A DNA stretch of 15,871 nucleotides from JACPLA01 sp035291905 (GTDB taxonomy: Bacteria > Bacteroidota > Ignavibacteria > UBA10030), in the NCBI GenBank assembly GCA_035291905.1, contig DATDRF010000030.1:1-15871 (forward strand), in the 5' to 3' direction. The notes beneath the pieces are model-generated. The model was given only the letters and a program-made list of their open reading frames with translations. It was not told the origin of the DNA and did no database searches. Each line of letters starts with the position of its first letter. The stretch's first letter is position 1. Shown here piece after piece: positions 1 to 7,296 of this stretch. Position numbers and translations under genes: made by a program.

Positions 1-2
1 CT

Positions 3-26
3 TCTCTACGCCGCGCCCAACGATGA
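3..26 (+). CDS. 3' tail of an upstream gene (partial)
   Basis: An open frame runs in from the left edge and ends in TGA at 24-26, giving the C-terminal residues SLRRAQR. The stop shares an ATGA with the ATG at 23 of the next gene. That is the overlap style used repeatedly downstream in this window, so this is probably the end of a real upstream gene in the same operon. Seven residues are too few to assign a function. The call rests only on the overlap pattern. Confidence 0.35.
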   Translation, partial: SLRRAQR

Positions 27-973
27 CCGCTTCCACGTCAGAAAAGTTCACGAGATTCCAGGAGGATATCCTACGGACCATCCTCTATTTCGATATTTTT
101 CGTCATCCCCTCACGGCCGAGGAGGTCTATCGTTATCTCCCTTCCGATTCGACGTCACCAGAACGGATCACTGCGGAGTGCCAAAGGGCGCCCCTCTCTT
201 CTTTCATACGCCGTGAAACCGGATACTACACGTTTGCGGGAAACCAGAAACAGTACGGCCTTTCGGAAGAGCGGCTCAAAAAAGAAGAGCGAGCCCGAGG
301 ATACCGGTTTGCCGCCCGCTTCATGGCCCGCATCATCAGAAGATTTCCATTCGTGCGGGGAATTTGCGTTTCCGGGGAACTCTCAAAAGGTGTGGCATCG
401 GAAAACGGAGATGTAGATTATCTCATTATTACCGCAAACGACCGCCTCTGGATCACTCGAACGCTTCTTATTCTCTTCAAGAAACTCTTTCTCTTCAACC
501 GAAAGAAATTCTTTTGTCTGAATCATTTTGTCTCCGAACGATCCATGGCAACAAAGGAGAGAACGCTGTATAGCGCGTTGGAGATCGCCACGCTGATTCC
601 TCTCACAGACTACGAGCGCTACCTCGCATACCAGGAGGCTAATGCCTGGATTCGCGAGTACCTTCCCAATTCCCGCGCTCATTCAGGAGATTGGCTGGTC
701 GGATCCGGTCGTGAGGGCCTGATTCAACGCGGGCTGGAGTATTTCCTTCGCGGCGCTTTTGGTGATTCTCTGGATAACTTCCTGAACGAATATTGGAAGA
801 GAGTCTGGAAGAGACGGTATCCGGAATTCTCCGATGAGCAGAGAATCTCCCTCTTTCGAAGCGAGAAGGACGTCTCGACCTCGTATGTCGGGGATTTTCT
901 CCCGAAGATCATGAATCAGTACCGATCACGCCTTGAGTCATTGGGCTTCGAGAGCACGGACAAAAGACTCTGA
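23..973 (+). CDS. winged-helix + nucleotidyltransferase-fold protein
   Basis: A 316-residue protein. The N-terminal part (about 10-75) looks like a small winged-helix domain. Residues 112-137 form a Pol-beta-type nucleotidyltransferase core: VSGELSKG (117-123) stands for the usual G-S-x-x-x-G turn, and D130 and D132 (GDVDYLIIT) are the expected metal-binding acids. The C-terminal half is helical, basic and unassigned. No transmembrane segment or signal peptide is evident. The family transfers nucleotidyl groups to small molecules, RNA or proteins, and the substrate here cannot be told. The frame stays open to the window edge, but the ATG at 23 makes an ATGA overlap with an upstream stop, which supports this start. 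It leads the visible part of a radical SAM/methyltransferase/glycosyltransferase operon and overlaps the next start by 1 nt (TGATG). The GS-to-GE change in the turn is slightly atypical. Confidence 0.75.
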   Translation: MTASTSEKFTRFQEDILRTILYFDIFRHPLTAEEVYRYLPSDSTSPERITAECQRAPLSSFIRRETGYYTFAGNQKQYGLSEERLKKEERARGYRFAARFMARIIRRFPFVRGICVSGELSKGVASENGDVDYLIITANDRLWITRTLLILFKKLFLFNRKKFFCLNHFVSERSMATKERTLYSALEIATLIPLTDYERYLAYQEANAWIREYLPNSRAHSGDWLVGSGREGLIQRGLEYFLRGAFGDSLDNFLNEYWKRVWKRRYPEFSDEQRISLFRSEKDVSTSYVGDFLPKIMNQYRSRLESLGFESTDKRL

Positions 974-2454
974 TGGCCGAGATCCTCCTCACACATTCCT
1001 ATTTTCTCCGATTTGACCCCAAGGAATTCAGGGCGATGATGCCGTATCCCCCGCTCGGCACAATTACGGCTGCAGGCGTCCTCCGATCCGAAGGGTTCTC
1101 TGTCGCCCTCCACGATGTGATGCTGTCTGAATCCGAGGATGAGATTGGCAAGTCCCTCGACCTGCATCGGCCGAAACTCCTTGTGATCTACGACGACTCC
1201 TTCAACTATTTGACGAAGATGTGCCTCACTAGAATGCGGGAAGCTGCCTTTCGCATGGCCGCACTGGCCAAAAACCGGGGTTGCATTGTGGCCGTTTTCA
1301 GTTCCGACGCCACAGATCATCTCGACAAGTATTTTCAACACGGCGTCGATTTCGTCATTTGCGGTGAAGCCGAACTGACACTTGCCGAACTGGCCCACTC
1401 TCTTTTGCGAGATGCCAGCCGGTCTCCGGGGGAAATTGCAGGGCTCGCCTTCACCATGGAGGGTGTTGTTCGAAGGACGCCAAATCGTCCTGTCCTCAAA
1501 GACCTCGATTCATTGCCGATCGCTGCATGGGATCTGGTCGATCTCGACCGATATCGGACCGCATGGCGGAGCAGGCACGGATATTTTTCGCTCAACATTT
1601 CCACAACACGCGGGTGCCCTTTCCACTGCAACTGGTGCGCCAAACCCCTCTACGGACAGGTGTACAACAGCCGAAGCCCGCAATCCGTCGTCGACGAGAT
1701 GAGATTCCTTCGCGACCACGCCAAACCCGACCATCTCTGGATCACCGACGATATTTTTGGGCTGAAGCCGGGATGGATTGAGACTTTTGCGAAGATTCTT
1801 GACCGCGAGGAGATAAAGATTCCCTTCAAGTGTCTTTCCAGAGTCGATCTGCTTCTTGAGCACGAGACTATCGAGAACCTGAAGCGGGCCGGATGCCAAA
1901 CAGTCTGGGTGGGAGCGGAATCCGGATCACAGAAGATTCTTGATTCGATGGAGAAAGGGACAACCGTCGGGCAGATCTACGAGGCGTCGCGCCTTCTTCG
2001 CTCTGCAGGGATACGGGTCGGATTCTTTCTCCAGTTCGGGTATCCCGGGGAGCGACGGGAAGACATCGAAAAGACACTCCTGATGGTTCGTGAATGCGCG
2101 CCGGATGAGATCGGAATATCGGTATCCTATCCCCTTCCAGGGACAAAGTTCTACAATGAAGTGAAGGCCCGTCTTGGCGAGAAGCAAAACTGGGTTGACA
2201 GTCAGGACCTCGATTTGATGTTTCCGGGTGAATATCATCCGGATTTCTATCGCGCGCTGCACACGTTGGTTCACACGCGGTTCAGAGTTTGGCGAGGCCT
2301 GGCGGCAATGCGGAAATTCTTGAAGACTCCGTCTGACGTGAAAAAGCCGCTGCGCTCAGTTGCATCGATGATGTATCACGGATTGACGCTTCCCTACCGA
2401 TTGAGGGAATTGCAGAAACTTGAGCGTATGGGAACCCATGCATCCGGTAAATGA
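973..2454 (+). CDS. cobalamin-binding-domain radical SAM enzyme (first copy)
   Basis: A 493-residue protein with the layout of class B radical SAM enzymes. The N-terminal Rossmann-like cobalamin-binding domain (about 1-150) includes PPLG (26-29) and the GEAE turn (131-134). The radical SAM barrel (about 200-400) carries the iron-sulfur cysteines C215, C219 and C222 in a CxxxCxxC motif. The barrel also has GAESGS (314-319) and GYPGE (357-360), both typical of this group. The helical tail is basic. Such enzymes bind a [4Fe-4S] cluster, SAM and usually cobalamin, and they methylate, cyclise or rearrange unactivated carbons. The classical DxHxxG cobalamin motif is not visible, so if B12 binds it probably does so without a histidine ligand. 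The start codon overlaps the previous stop by 1 nt (TGATG). The substrate is unknown. The cluster context suggests a glycan, lipid or secondary metabolite. Confidence 0.85.
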   Translation: MAEILLTHSYFLRFDPKEFRAMMPYPPLGTITAAGVLRSEGFSVALHDVMLSESEDEIGKSLDLHRPKLLVIYDDSFNYLTKMCLTRMREAAFRMAALAKNRGCIVAVFSSDATDHLDKYFQHGVDFVICGEAELTLAELAHSLLRDASRSPGEIAGLAFTMEGVVRRTPNRPVLKDLDSLPIAAWDLVDLDRYRTAWRSRHGYFSLNISTTRGCPFHCNWCAKPLYGQVYNSRSPQSVVDEMRFLRDHAKPDHLWITDDIFGLKPGWIETFAKILDREEIKIPFKCLSRVDLLLEHETIENLKRAGCQTVWVGAESGSQKILDSMEKGTTVGQIYEASRLLRSAGIRVGFFLQFGYPGERREDIEKTLLMVRECAPDEIGISVSYPLPGTKFYNEVKARLGEKQNWVDSQDLDLMFPGEYHPDFYRALHTLVHTRFRVWRGLAAMRKFLKTPSDVKKPLRSVASMMYHGLTLPYRLRELQKLERMGTHASGK

Positions 2455-3271
2455 ACTGCAAGTCGAGAATGTGGCGGCCGCGTTCAACAGCGTCGCCCCC
2501 GATTTCGAGCAGACGCTCGAGAACGACATCACACGTGCTTTCCGGAGCAAGGTCTATGAAACCGTACGTTCGCTCGTACCCGCAGGTGCACGAATACTCG
2601 ACATCAATTGCGGGATTGGGATTGACGCCATCGCGCTTGCGCAGGAAGGGTACCAAACTTCGGGTGTGGACATTTCTCCCGGGATGATCAAACAGGCAAA
2701 AGAGCGGTCGAGGAAATCAGGGACAGAGGGTGTGGAATTCATTCTCTCTTCTTTTGACGACTTATCGATGTTTTCCGGCCGATCAATCGACCTCGTTCTT
2801 TCGAATTTTGGAGGTGTGAACTGCAGTTCGTCGCTTGAGCGATGCGCAGCGGAAGTGGCGCGCACGCTCCGGCCGGGAGGATACTTCGTCGCCGTTGTGA
2901 TGCCCAGGATGAGCTTGTGGGAAATTGTCGCAGGCGCTGCGAGGTTGAACCTTTCGGCTGCGTTCAGAAGGTTGGGCGGCACGGTGCCGGCAAGAGGATT
3001 CCGCAGCAATACGTTCGCTGTCACCTATTATTCTCCGGGCTCTTTCACTGCGTTCTTCTCGCGATGGTTCTCCGTCCGTCATCTCCGCGGGATGAACATC
3101 TTTTCACCCCCTCCACACGCTGTTCGGTTCCGAACCCGGCATCCCCTCCTTTCCTCTCTCCTGGAACGATGGGAACCTCATGTCGCAGCACTTCCGATCT
3201 TTCGCTCAGTTGGTGACCATTTCATGATTGTCCTGCAGAGATCAACATCGGAGAGTCCCGCGGATGAATAG
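2438..3271 (+). CDS. class I SAM-dependent methyltransferase
   Basis: A 277-residue protein from the ATG at 2438. An in-frame TTG at 2420 would add six residues, but the ATG has a GGGA sequence just upstream and gives a 17-nt overlap with the preceding gene instead of 35. SAM-binding motif I is ILDINCGIGID (53-63). The acidic end of strand 2 is GVDIS (76-80), and LVLSNFGG (119-126) fits the post-II/motif IV region, with RPGG (145-148) following. The C-terminal 100 residues are a family-specific lid with no recognised domain. The protein looks soluble. The overall pattern is that of type-11/25 methyltransferases, which act on small molecules including sugars and quinones. The acceptor cannot be inferred. 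It is flanked by a cobalamin-type radical SAM gene and a GT29-type glycosyltransferase gene, so a modified sugar or glycolipid is a plausible target. Confidence 0.85.
   Translation: MHPVNELQVENVAAAFNSVAPDFEQTLENDITRAFRSKVYETVRSLVPAGARILDINCGIGIDAIALAQEGYQTSGVDISPGMIKQAKERSRKSGTEGVEFILSSFDDLSMFSGRSIDLVLSNFGGVNCSSSLERCAAEVARTLRPGGYFVAVVMPRMSLWEIVAGAARLNLSAAFRRLGGTVPARGFRSNTFAVTYYSPGSFTAFFSRWFSVRHLRGMNIFSPPPHAVRFRTRHPLLSSLLERWEPHVAALPIFRSVGDHFMIVLQRSTSESPADE
3250..3255 (+). promoter_or_regulatory. ribosome binding site deciding the GT29 start
   Basis: GGAGAG lies 8 nt before the ATG at 3264. It is one of the few purine-rich Shine-Dalgarno-like sites in the window. It favours the ATG at 3264 over the longer in-frame start at 3228, which would overlap the previous gene by 44 nt. 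Confidence 0.5.
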
Positions 3272-4136
3272 AAACCGGAGGGATATTTCTCTTGGGATCG
3301 AGGAGATCCGTGACGGCAGGCGAAGGCTTGACCACAACCCCGAGTTTGCCGCGCTCGTGAAAGACAAGAGGGTGGTTATCGTAGGTCCCGCCCGAACACT
3401 TCTAGGGAAGAATCAGGGCCGGTTCATCGATTCTCATGATGTTGTCGTCCGAATAAACGATGTGCTGGAACATTTTCCGCCGTCCAAAGACCTGGCAGCG
3501 GACATCGGAACGAAGGCAGATGTTGTTTACTGCAATCAGGTCATCCTTCGGAAGAATATTCTTGCCGAGGAAGGGATCACGCGCAAAAGGTTCTTCCAGA
3601 TTTGCAGCGATGCCAACGTCAGGAGTTTCGTTTGTACGAATAACAGTTTGAGTTACGACGTTTCAGGCCGGGCGCTTCCTTCCTGCCCCAAGGCCGATCG
3701 TTCTGTTATGGCCGATTTCCGTAATTTGCTCTCGGATGGCCAGGCAAAAGCCTCCTTGAGGGTCGTTTACGGCGCGAGCGAGATCCTCATCCGTTGGTTG
3801 GGGGGCAACTGGGGCCGAACGGGGTTTGTTGCCATTTTGGATCTCCTGGGATTCGGCATTCGTCAACTGACCGTAACCGGGATGACGTTCTATCACGGCG
3901 GAGGTCACCTGTTTGCGCCCGAATCGGCGGATCTCCATCCGCAAAGGAACAGGGACGGCAGTTCGTCTCTTTCTCCTTCCGGACAGGGCCATGACTCTTT
4001 TCTCGAAATCGAGGTGATGAGATTACTCATGGAGGGCTATGGGACCAGATTGACCGTCGACGATCATCTGGCCAAGATTCTGGAAACATCCAGCCCGGAA
4101 GGTATTACTTCCGACTCACTTTCCTCATTCTCATGA
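3264..4136 (+). CDS. GT29 (sialyltransferase-fold) glycosyltransferase
   Basis: A 290-residue protein carrying the signatures of glycosyltransferase family 29. The L sialylmotif is KRVVIVGPARTLLGKNQG continuing to D57-SHDVVVRIND (35-66), which matches the family pattern of G-N/P-x-x-x-L followed by IDSHDxVxRxN. The S-motif counterpart is GRTGFVAILDLLGFG (184-198) followed by LTVTGM (202-207). H243 and E248 form the HxxxxE of motif VS. Family members transfer sialic acid from CMP-sialic acid. The nonulosonic-acid donor here is inferred. No N-terminal membrane anchor is present, and the paired L/S cysteines that form the disulfide in eukaryotic enzymes are missing, which fits a cytosolic enzyme. 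Known bacterial sialyltransferases mostly belong to other families, so this is unusual. Start chosen by the GGAGAG site. The gene overlaps the previous one by 8 nt and the next by 4 nt (ATGA). Confidence 0.8.
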   Translation: MNRNRRDISLGIEEIRDGRRRLDHNPEFAALVKDKRVVIVGPARTLLGKNQGRFIDSHDVVVRINDVLEHFPPSKDLAADIGTKADVVYCNQVILRKNILAEEGITRKRFFQICSDANVRSFVCTNNSLSYDVSGRALPSCPKADRSVMADFRNLLSDGQAKASLRVVYGASEILIRWLGGNWGRTGFVAILDLLGFGIRQLTVTGMTFYHGGGHLFAPESADLHPQRNRDGSSSLSPSGQGHDSFLEIEVMRLLMEGYGTRLTVDDHLAKILETSSPEGITSDSLSSFS

Positions 4137-5611
4137 TCACACTCCTCAACCCGACGAGCGCTCGCTGGAAGCATCGGTTTCCTCTCTCTCTTATGTATCT
4201 CGGAGCCACGCTGGAGAACAAATATCCATACGAGATCCTTGACCAGAACCTGAACAAGGATGCACTGGGCCATCTCGAACAGCGGGCTCAACGGGGGGCG
4301 CTGAAGTATCTCGGGATCACGGTCATGCCCGGGCCTCAGTTGTTTGAGGCAATTCCGATCTCGCGACAACTGAAATCCCGATTTCCCGACCTGAAGGTCA
4401 TCTGGGGCGGATACTTTTCCACGCTCCATGCAACAACAGTACTCAATTCCGGCTATGTTGACTATGTTGTTCGCGGACAAGGGGACAAAACATTCCTGGA
4501 ACTGATAGATATTCTTGAAGGGAATTCAAAGGCACGATTCGAGGATGTGTCCGGACTGGCCTTTCGGCGGAACGGCGACGTGGTACTCAATCCGCATCGA
4601 TCGCCGGCAGACCCGAATTCAATGCCCCCTCTTCCCTATCACCGGGTCGAAGGGCATCGCTACGTTGGCAAAAGCGTCCTGGGGACCCGAACGGCCGCTT
4701 ACTATTCAAGCTTTGGCTGTCCTTTCCTTTGCGGCTTTTGCGCCATTGCTAGCGTGTACCGCGCCCGATGGCTCGCAAAAACCCCGGAGACCATGATCCG
4801 TGACATGGAAGAGCTCAAGCGACGCTATGACGTGAACGCAATAGAATTCTTTGATGAGAATTTCTTCACGTCGGAAAAGAGGGTCCATGAATTCGCAGAA
4901 AAAATGATCCCCCTTCATATCGCGTGGTGGGGAGAAGGACGGCCGGACACTGTTCTCGATTATTCCGACGAGACCCTCCGTTTGATGAGCACGGCCGGCT
5001 GCCGGATGATTTTCTTCGGCGCGGAGTCTGCTTCCGAGGATGTTCTTCAGCAGATGAATAAGGGAGGAACACAGACGCCCGATACCGTGCTGGGGCTTGC
5101 TGAACGATTGAGACAATTCAATATCATTCCGGAGTTCTCGTTTGTGTTCGGGAATCCCAGCGAAGACGTCGACCGCGATTTCGCCCGGAACATGCGATTC
5201 ATACAAAAGATCAAGCAAATTAATCCGGCGGCTGAAATCATCATGTACATGTACGCGCCGGTGGTCTTTGAAGAGTCGGAACTCTATCACGTCGCCACAG
5301 AGCATGGCTTTCGATTCCCCCAGTCGCTCGATGAGTGGCTGGATCCGAAATGGCATGATTTTGATCTTCGCAAGACCCCCGTCATTCCCTGGCTGAAGAC
5401 AAAGCATTATGTGTGGTTCAAGAACTTCGAGCGCGTGCTCAACGGCTATTTCCCGACTGTCACCGATACAAGGCTCACACAGACAAAGAGAAGGATTCTC
5501 CGTTCGGTGAGCAGTTGGCGATACAAGACACAGACATTGGCATTTCCTCTCGAGCTCCGCGCGCTCTTCAAGCTTTTCCGCTACAGGCAGCCCGAAATTG
5601 AGGGACTCTAA
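4133..5611 (+). CDS. cobalamin-binding-domain radical SAM enzyme (second copy)
   Basis: A 492-residue protein. The N-terminal cobalamin-binding-type domain (about 1-130) shows PLSLMYLGA (17-25), a short WGGYF segment (91-95) where GGxHxT-like motifs usually sit, and RGQGDKTF (114-121). The radical SAM barrel carries C196, C200 and C203 (CPFLCGFC). It also has FFDENFF (239-245) and GAES (296-299), which are typical in this superfamily. A C-terminal region of about 130 residues is rich in Trp, Tyr and basic residues and may shape the substrate pocket. It resembles the first copy (973-2454) in architecture but not closely in sequence, so the two probably catalyse different steps. The DxHxxG cobalamin motif is absent (ILDQNLN at 35-41 occupies that place). 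Start overlaps the GT29 stop as ATGA. The reaction is unknown: methylation or a radical rearrangement are both possible. Confidence 0.85.
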   Translation: MITLLNPTSARWKHRFPLSLMYLGATLENKYPYEILDQNLNKDALGHLEQRAQRGALKYLGITVMPGPQLFEAIPISRQLKSRFPDLKVIWGGYFSTLHATTVLNSGYVDYVVRGQGDKTFLELIDILEGNSKARFEDVSGLAFRRNGDVVLNPHRSPADPNSMPPLPYHRVEGHRYVGKSVLGTRTAAYYSSFGCPFLCGFCAIASVYRARWLAKTPETMIRDMEELKRRYDVNAIEFFDENFFTSEKRVHEFAEKMIPLHIAWWGEGRPDTVLDYSDETLRLMSTAGCRMIFFGAESASEDVLQQMNKGGTQTPDTVLGLAERLRQFNIIPEFSFVFGNPSEDVDRDFARNMRFIQKIKQINPAAEIIMYMYAPVVFEESELYHVATEHGFRFPQSLDEWLDPKWHDFDLRKTPVIPWLKTKHYVWFKNFERVLNGYFPTVTDTRLTQTKRRILRSVSSWRYKTQTLAFPLELRALFKLFRYRQPEIEGL

Positions 5612-5620
5612 GAAACTACG

Positions 5621-6322
5621 ATGATGGGGAAACAGCTCCTCCGTTCGCTGTACCATTCGATCGTCTACAATGCCGTCTATCGAAGGGAGTTGAAGCGCCC
5701 GAGCAGAATGACGTTCAACAGCCTTGAGCTCGTTGTCGAGGCGAACGTCCACCATCCGGGAATTTTCAAGAGCGGCAAAGTCTTTGCGGGAATGCTTTCC
5801 CGCATTGACCTTTACAAGAAAGCCGTTCTTGACATGGGAACAGGTTCCGGAATCCTCGCGCTCACAGCCGCACATCAGGGGGCAGATGTTGTGGCAGTCG
5901 ATAAGGATCCCGCTGCTGTCCAATGCTCAACGGCGAACGTCCGGCGAAACGGATTAGAAATGAATGTAAGAGTGCTGAATGGAGATCTCTTCTCGACAAT
6001 TCCCGACCGCACATTCGATGTCATACTGTTCAATCCCCCGTATTTCACTGAACAGACAGGCTCATTTCGCGACACCGCTCTGTACGGCGGGAACAACCTT
6101 GAGCTCATAAAGGATTTCGCCGATTCCGCAGCCGATCATCTCACCGCAGGCGGATACGTACTCATGATCATCTCCACAGATTCAGATGTCGGCCGATTTC
6201 TTCAGATCTTTCGGGTTCTGAATTACACATCTGTTCTTCTCGAAACACGTGAAACAATATTTGAGACGTTCTACATCTACAAATTCGTGCCTCTCCCCAC
6301 CACGCCAAAGCACATTCATTGA
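5621..6322 (+). CDS. NPPY-type SAM methyltransferase (HemK/PrmC-like core)
   Basis: A 233-residue protein. Motif I is DMGTGSGILAL (71-81), the strand 2 acid is in VAVDKD (91-96), and motif IV is NPPYF (138-142). The (N/D)PPY motif marks enzymes that methylate nitrogens in planar groups, such as PrmC/HemK on glutamine, rRNA or tRNA guanine enzymes, and DNA adenine enzymes. The segment HHPGIFKSGK (44-53) resembles the region just ahead of the core in HemK-like enzymes. There is no separate substrate-recognition domain of PrmC size, so a stand-alone role on a small molecule or peptide is possible. The start is the first of two consecutive ATGs (5621 and 5624), with no clear Shine-Dalgarno. It lies 9 nt after the second radical SAM gene and overlaps the next gene by 4 nt. 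A housekeeping role is not excluded. Confidence 0.8.
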   Translation: MMGKQLLRSLYHSIVYNAVYRRELKRPSRMTFNSLELVVEANVHHPGIFKSGKVFAGMLSRIDLYKKAVLDMGTGSGILALTAAHQGADVVAVDKDPAAVQCSTANVRRNGLEMNVRVLNGDLFSTIPDRTFDVILFNPPYFTEQTGSFRDTALYGGNNLELIKDFADSAADHLTAGGYVLMIISTDSDVGRFLQIFRVLNYTSVLLETRETIFETFYIYKFVPLPTTPKHIH

Positions 6323-7296
6323 AAACGACTCAGACAATTACACCTCGCGAGCCCCTGGATTTGGAATCATCCAAGGGGAATTCGCGGTTTGTCTGCCCCT
6401 CGTGCCGCGGATCTCTTCATAGGAGCGTCGATACGTGGGAATGTCCTAGGGAGTCTTTTATTTTCCCGGCTGTCGCGGACATTCCGGATTTTGTTATTCC
6501 GACCCGAAGAGAACATGTCAACCAATTCCTTAGAATCTATCAGGATGTCAGAAAGATTGAGGAATGGGGTGACGGGAGCCCCGAATTCGTCCTCGGTTTG
6601 CCTTACGAAGACAAAACAGGAAAGCACCCAGGGAATTGGCATATCCGGTCTCGGACGTACGAATGCTTCATTGCGGATCTTCGGCAGATCGCTCCCAAAC
6701 CGGCCCGCGTTCTTGACCTTGGCGCCGGCAATTGCTGGCTTTCCCTGCGTCTCAGGAACCAGGAGTATCACGTGACCGCGGTCGATGTGAATCTTGACGA
6801 GCGGGATGGCATGCAGGCGGCCCGGCTTGCGATCCCGCACATCCGATCGGTCGATTTGGTGCGGGCGGAATTCGAGTATCTTCCCTTTGCCGACGCGTCC
6901 TTCGACGTCATCGTCTTTAACTCTTCGTTGCATTACACGAAGGACCCACTCGCCGCACTGCGCAGGGTTTCCCGTCTTTTGTCGCACGGAGGGTATATCT
7001 ACGTCCTTGATTCTCCCGTGTACAAGCACGAAAAGCACGGGGATGCTATGGTCCGGGAGCGCCGGAAAGAAATCGGCCGGCTCGTAGGGAGGGAAATACC
7101 GGATGAATTAGGCGGGAGTTACCTCACGTTTGATCGAATGACTCAACTCGAGGCTGAGTACACTGTGCGAATGTTGCGACCGAAATACGGATTCCTTTGG
7201 AATGTACGTCCTGTTCTTGCATCGATTCTTCGTCGACGTCAGCCTGCTGCTTTCATGGTCGCCAGGCTTGCGCCTCGAACTGCCGGTATGACATGA
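6319..7296 (+). CDS. methyltransferase with N-terminal zinc-ribbon-like segment
   Basis: A 325-residue protein read from a TTG at 6319, which overlaps the previous stop as TTGA. There is no in-frame ATG before the core, so an unusual start codon is needed. Residues 24-60 form a Trm112-like ribbon: CPSC at 26-29, then C42 in WECPRE, ending with FPAVADIPDF (49-58), the usual lead-out. The expected fourth ligand is Glu (E45) rather than Cys. The class I methyltransferase core begins with motif I VLDLGAGNCW (131-140), followed by TAVDVN (153-158) and VIVFNSSLHY (197-206). Proteins with this ribbon-plus-methyltransferase plan are common in polysaccharide and secondary metabolite clusters, where many are uncharacterised. 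It is coupled to the last radical SAM gene by ATGA. The substrate is unknown. Confidence 0.8.
   Translation: MKTTQTITPREPLDLESSKGNSRFVCPSCRGSLHRSVDTWECPRESFIFPAVADIPDFVIPTRREHVNQFLRIYQDVRKIEEWGDGSPEFVLGLPYEDKTGKHPGNWHIRSRTYECFIADLRQIAPKPARVLDLGAGNCWLSLRLRNQEYHVTAVDVNLDERDGMQAARLAIPHIRSVDLVRAEFEYLPFADASFDVIVFNSSLHYTKDPLAALRRVSRLLSHGGYIYVLDSPVYKHEKHGDAMVRERRKEIGRLVGREIPDELGGSYLTFDRMTQLEAEYTVRMLRPKYGFLWNVRPVLASILRRRQPAAFMVARLAPRTAGMT

Noticed and set aside
4706..5923. A 405-residue minus-strand frame opposite the second radical SAM gene
   Set aside because: It lies opposite a gene with clear radical SAM motifs and runs on into the next methyltransferase gene. Its translation shows no recognisable domain and no coding-like pattern.
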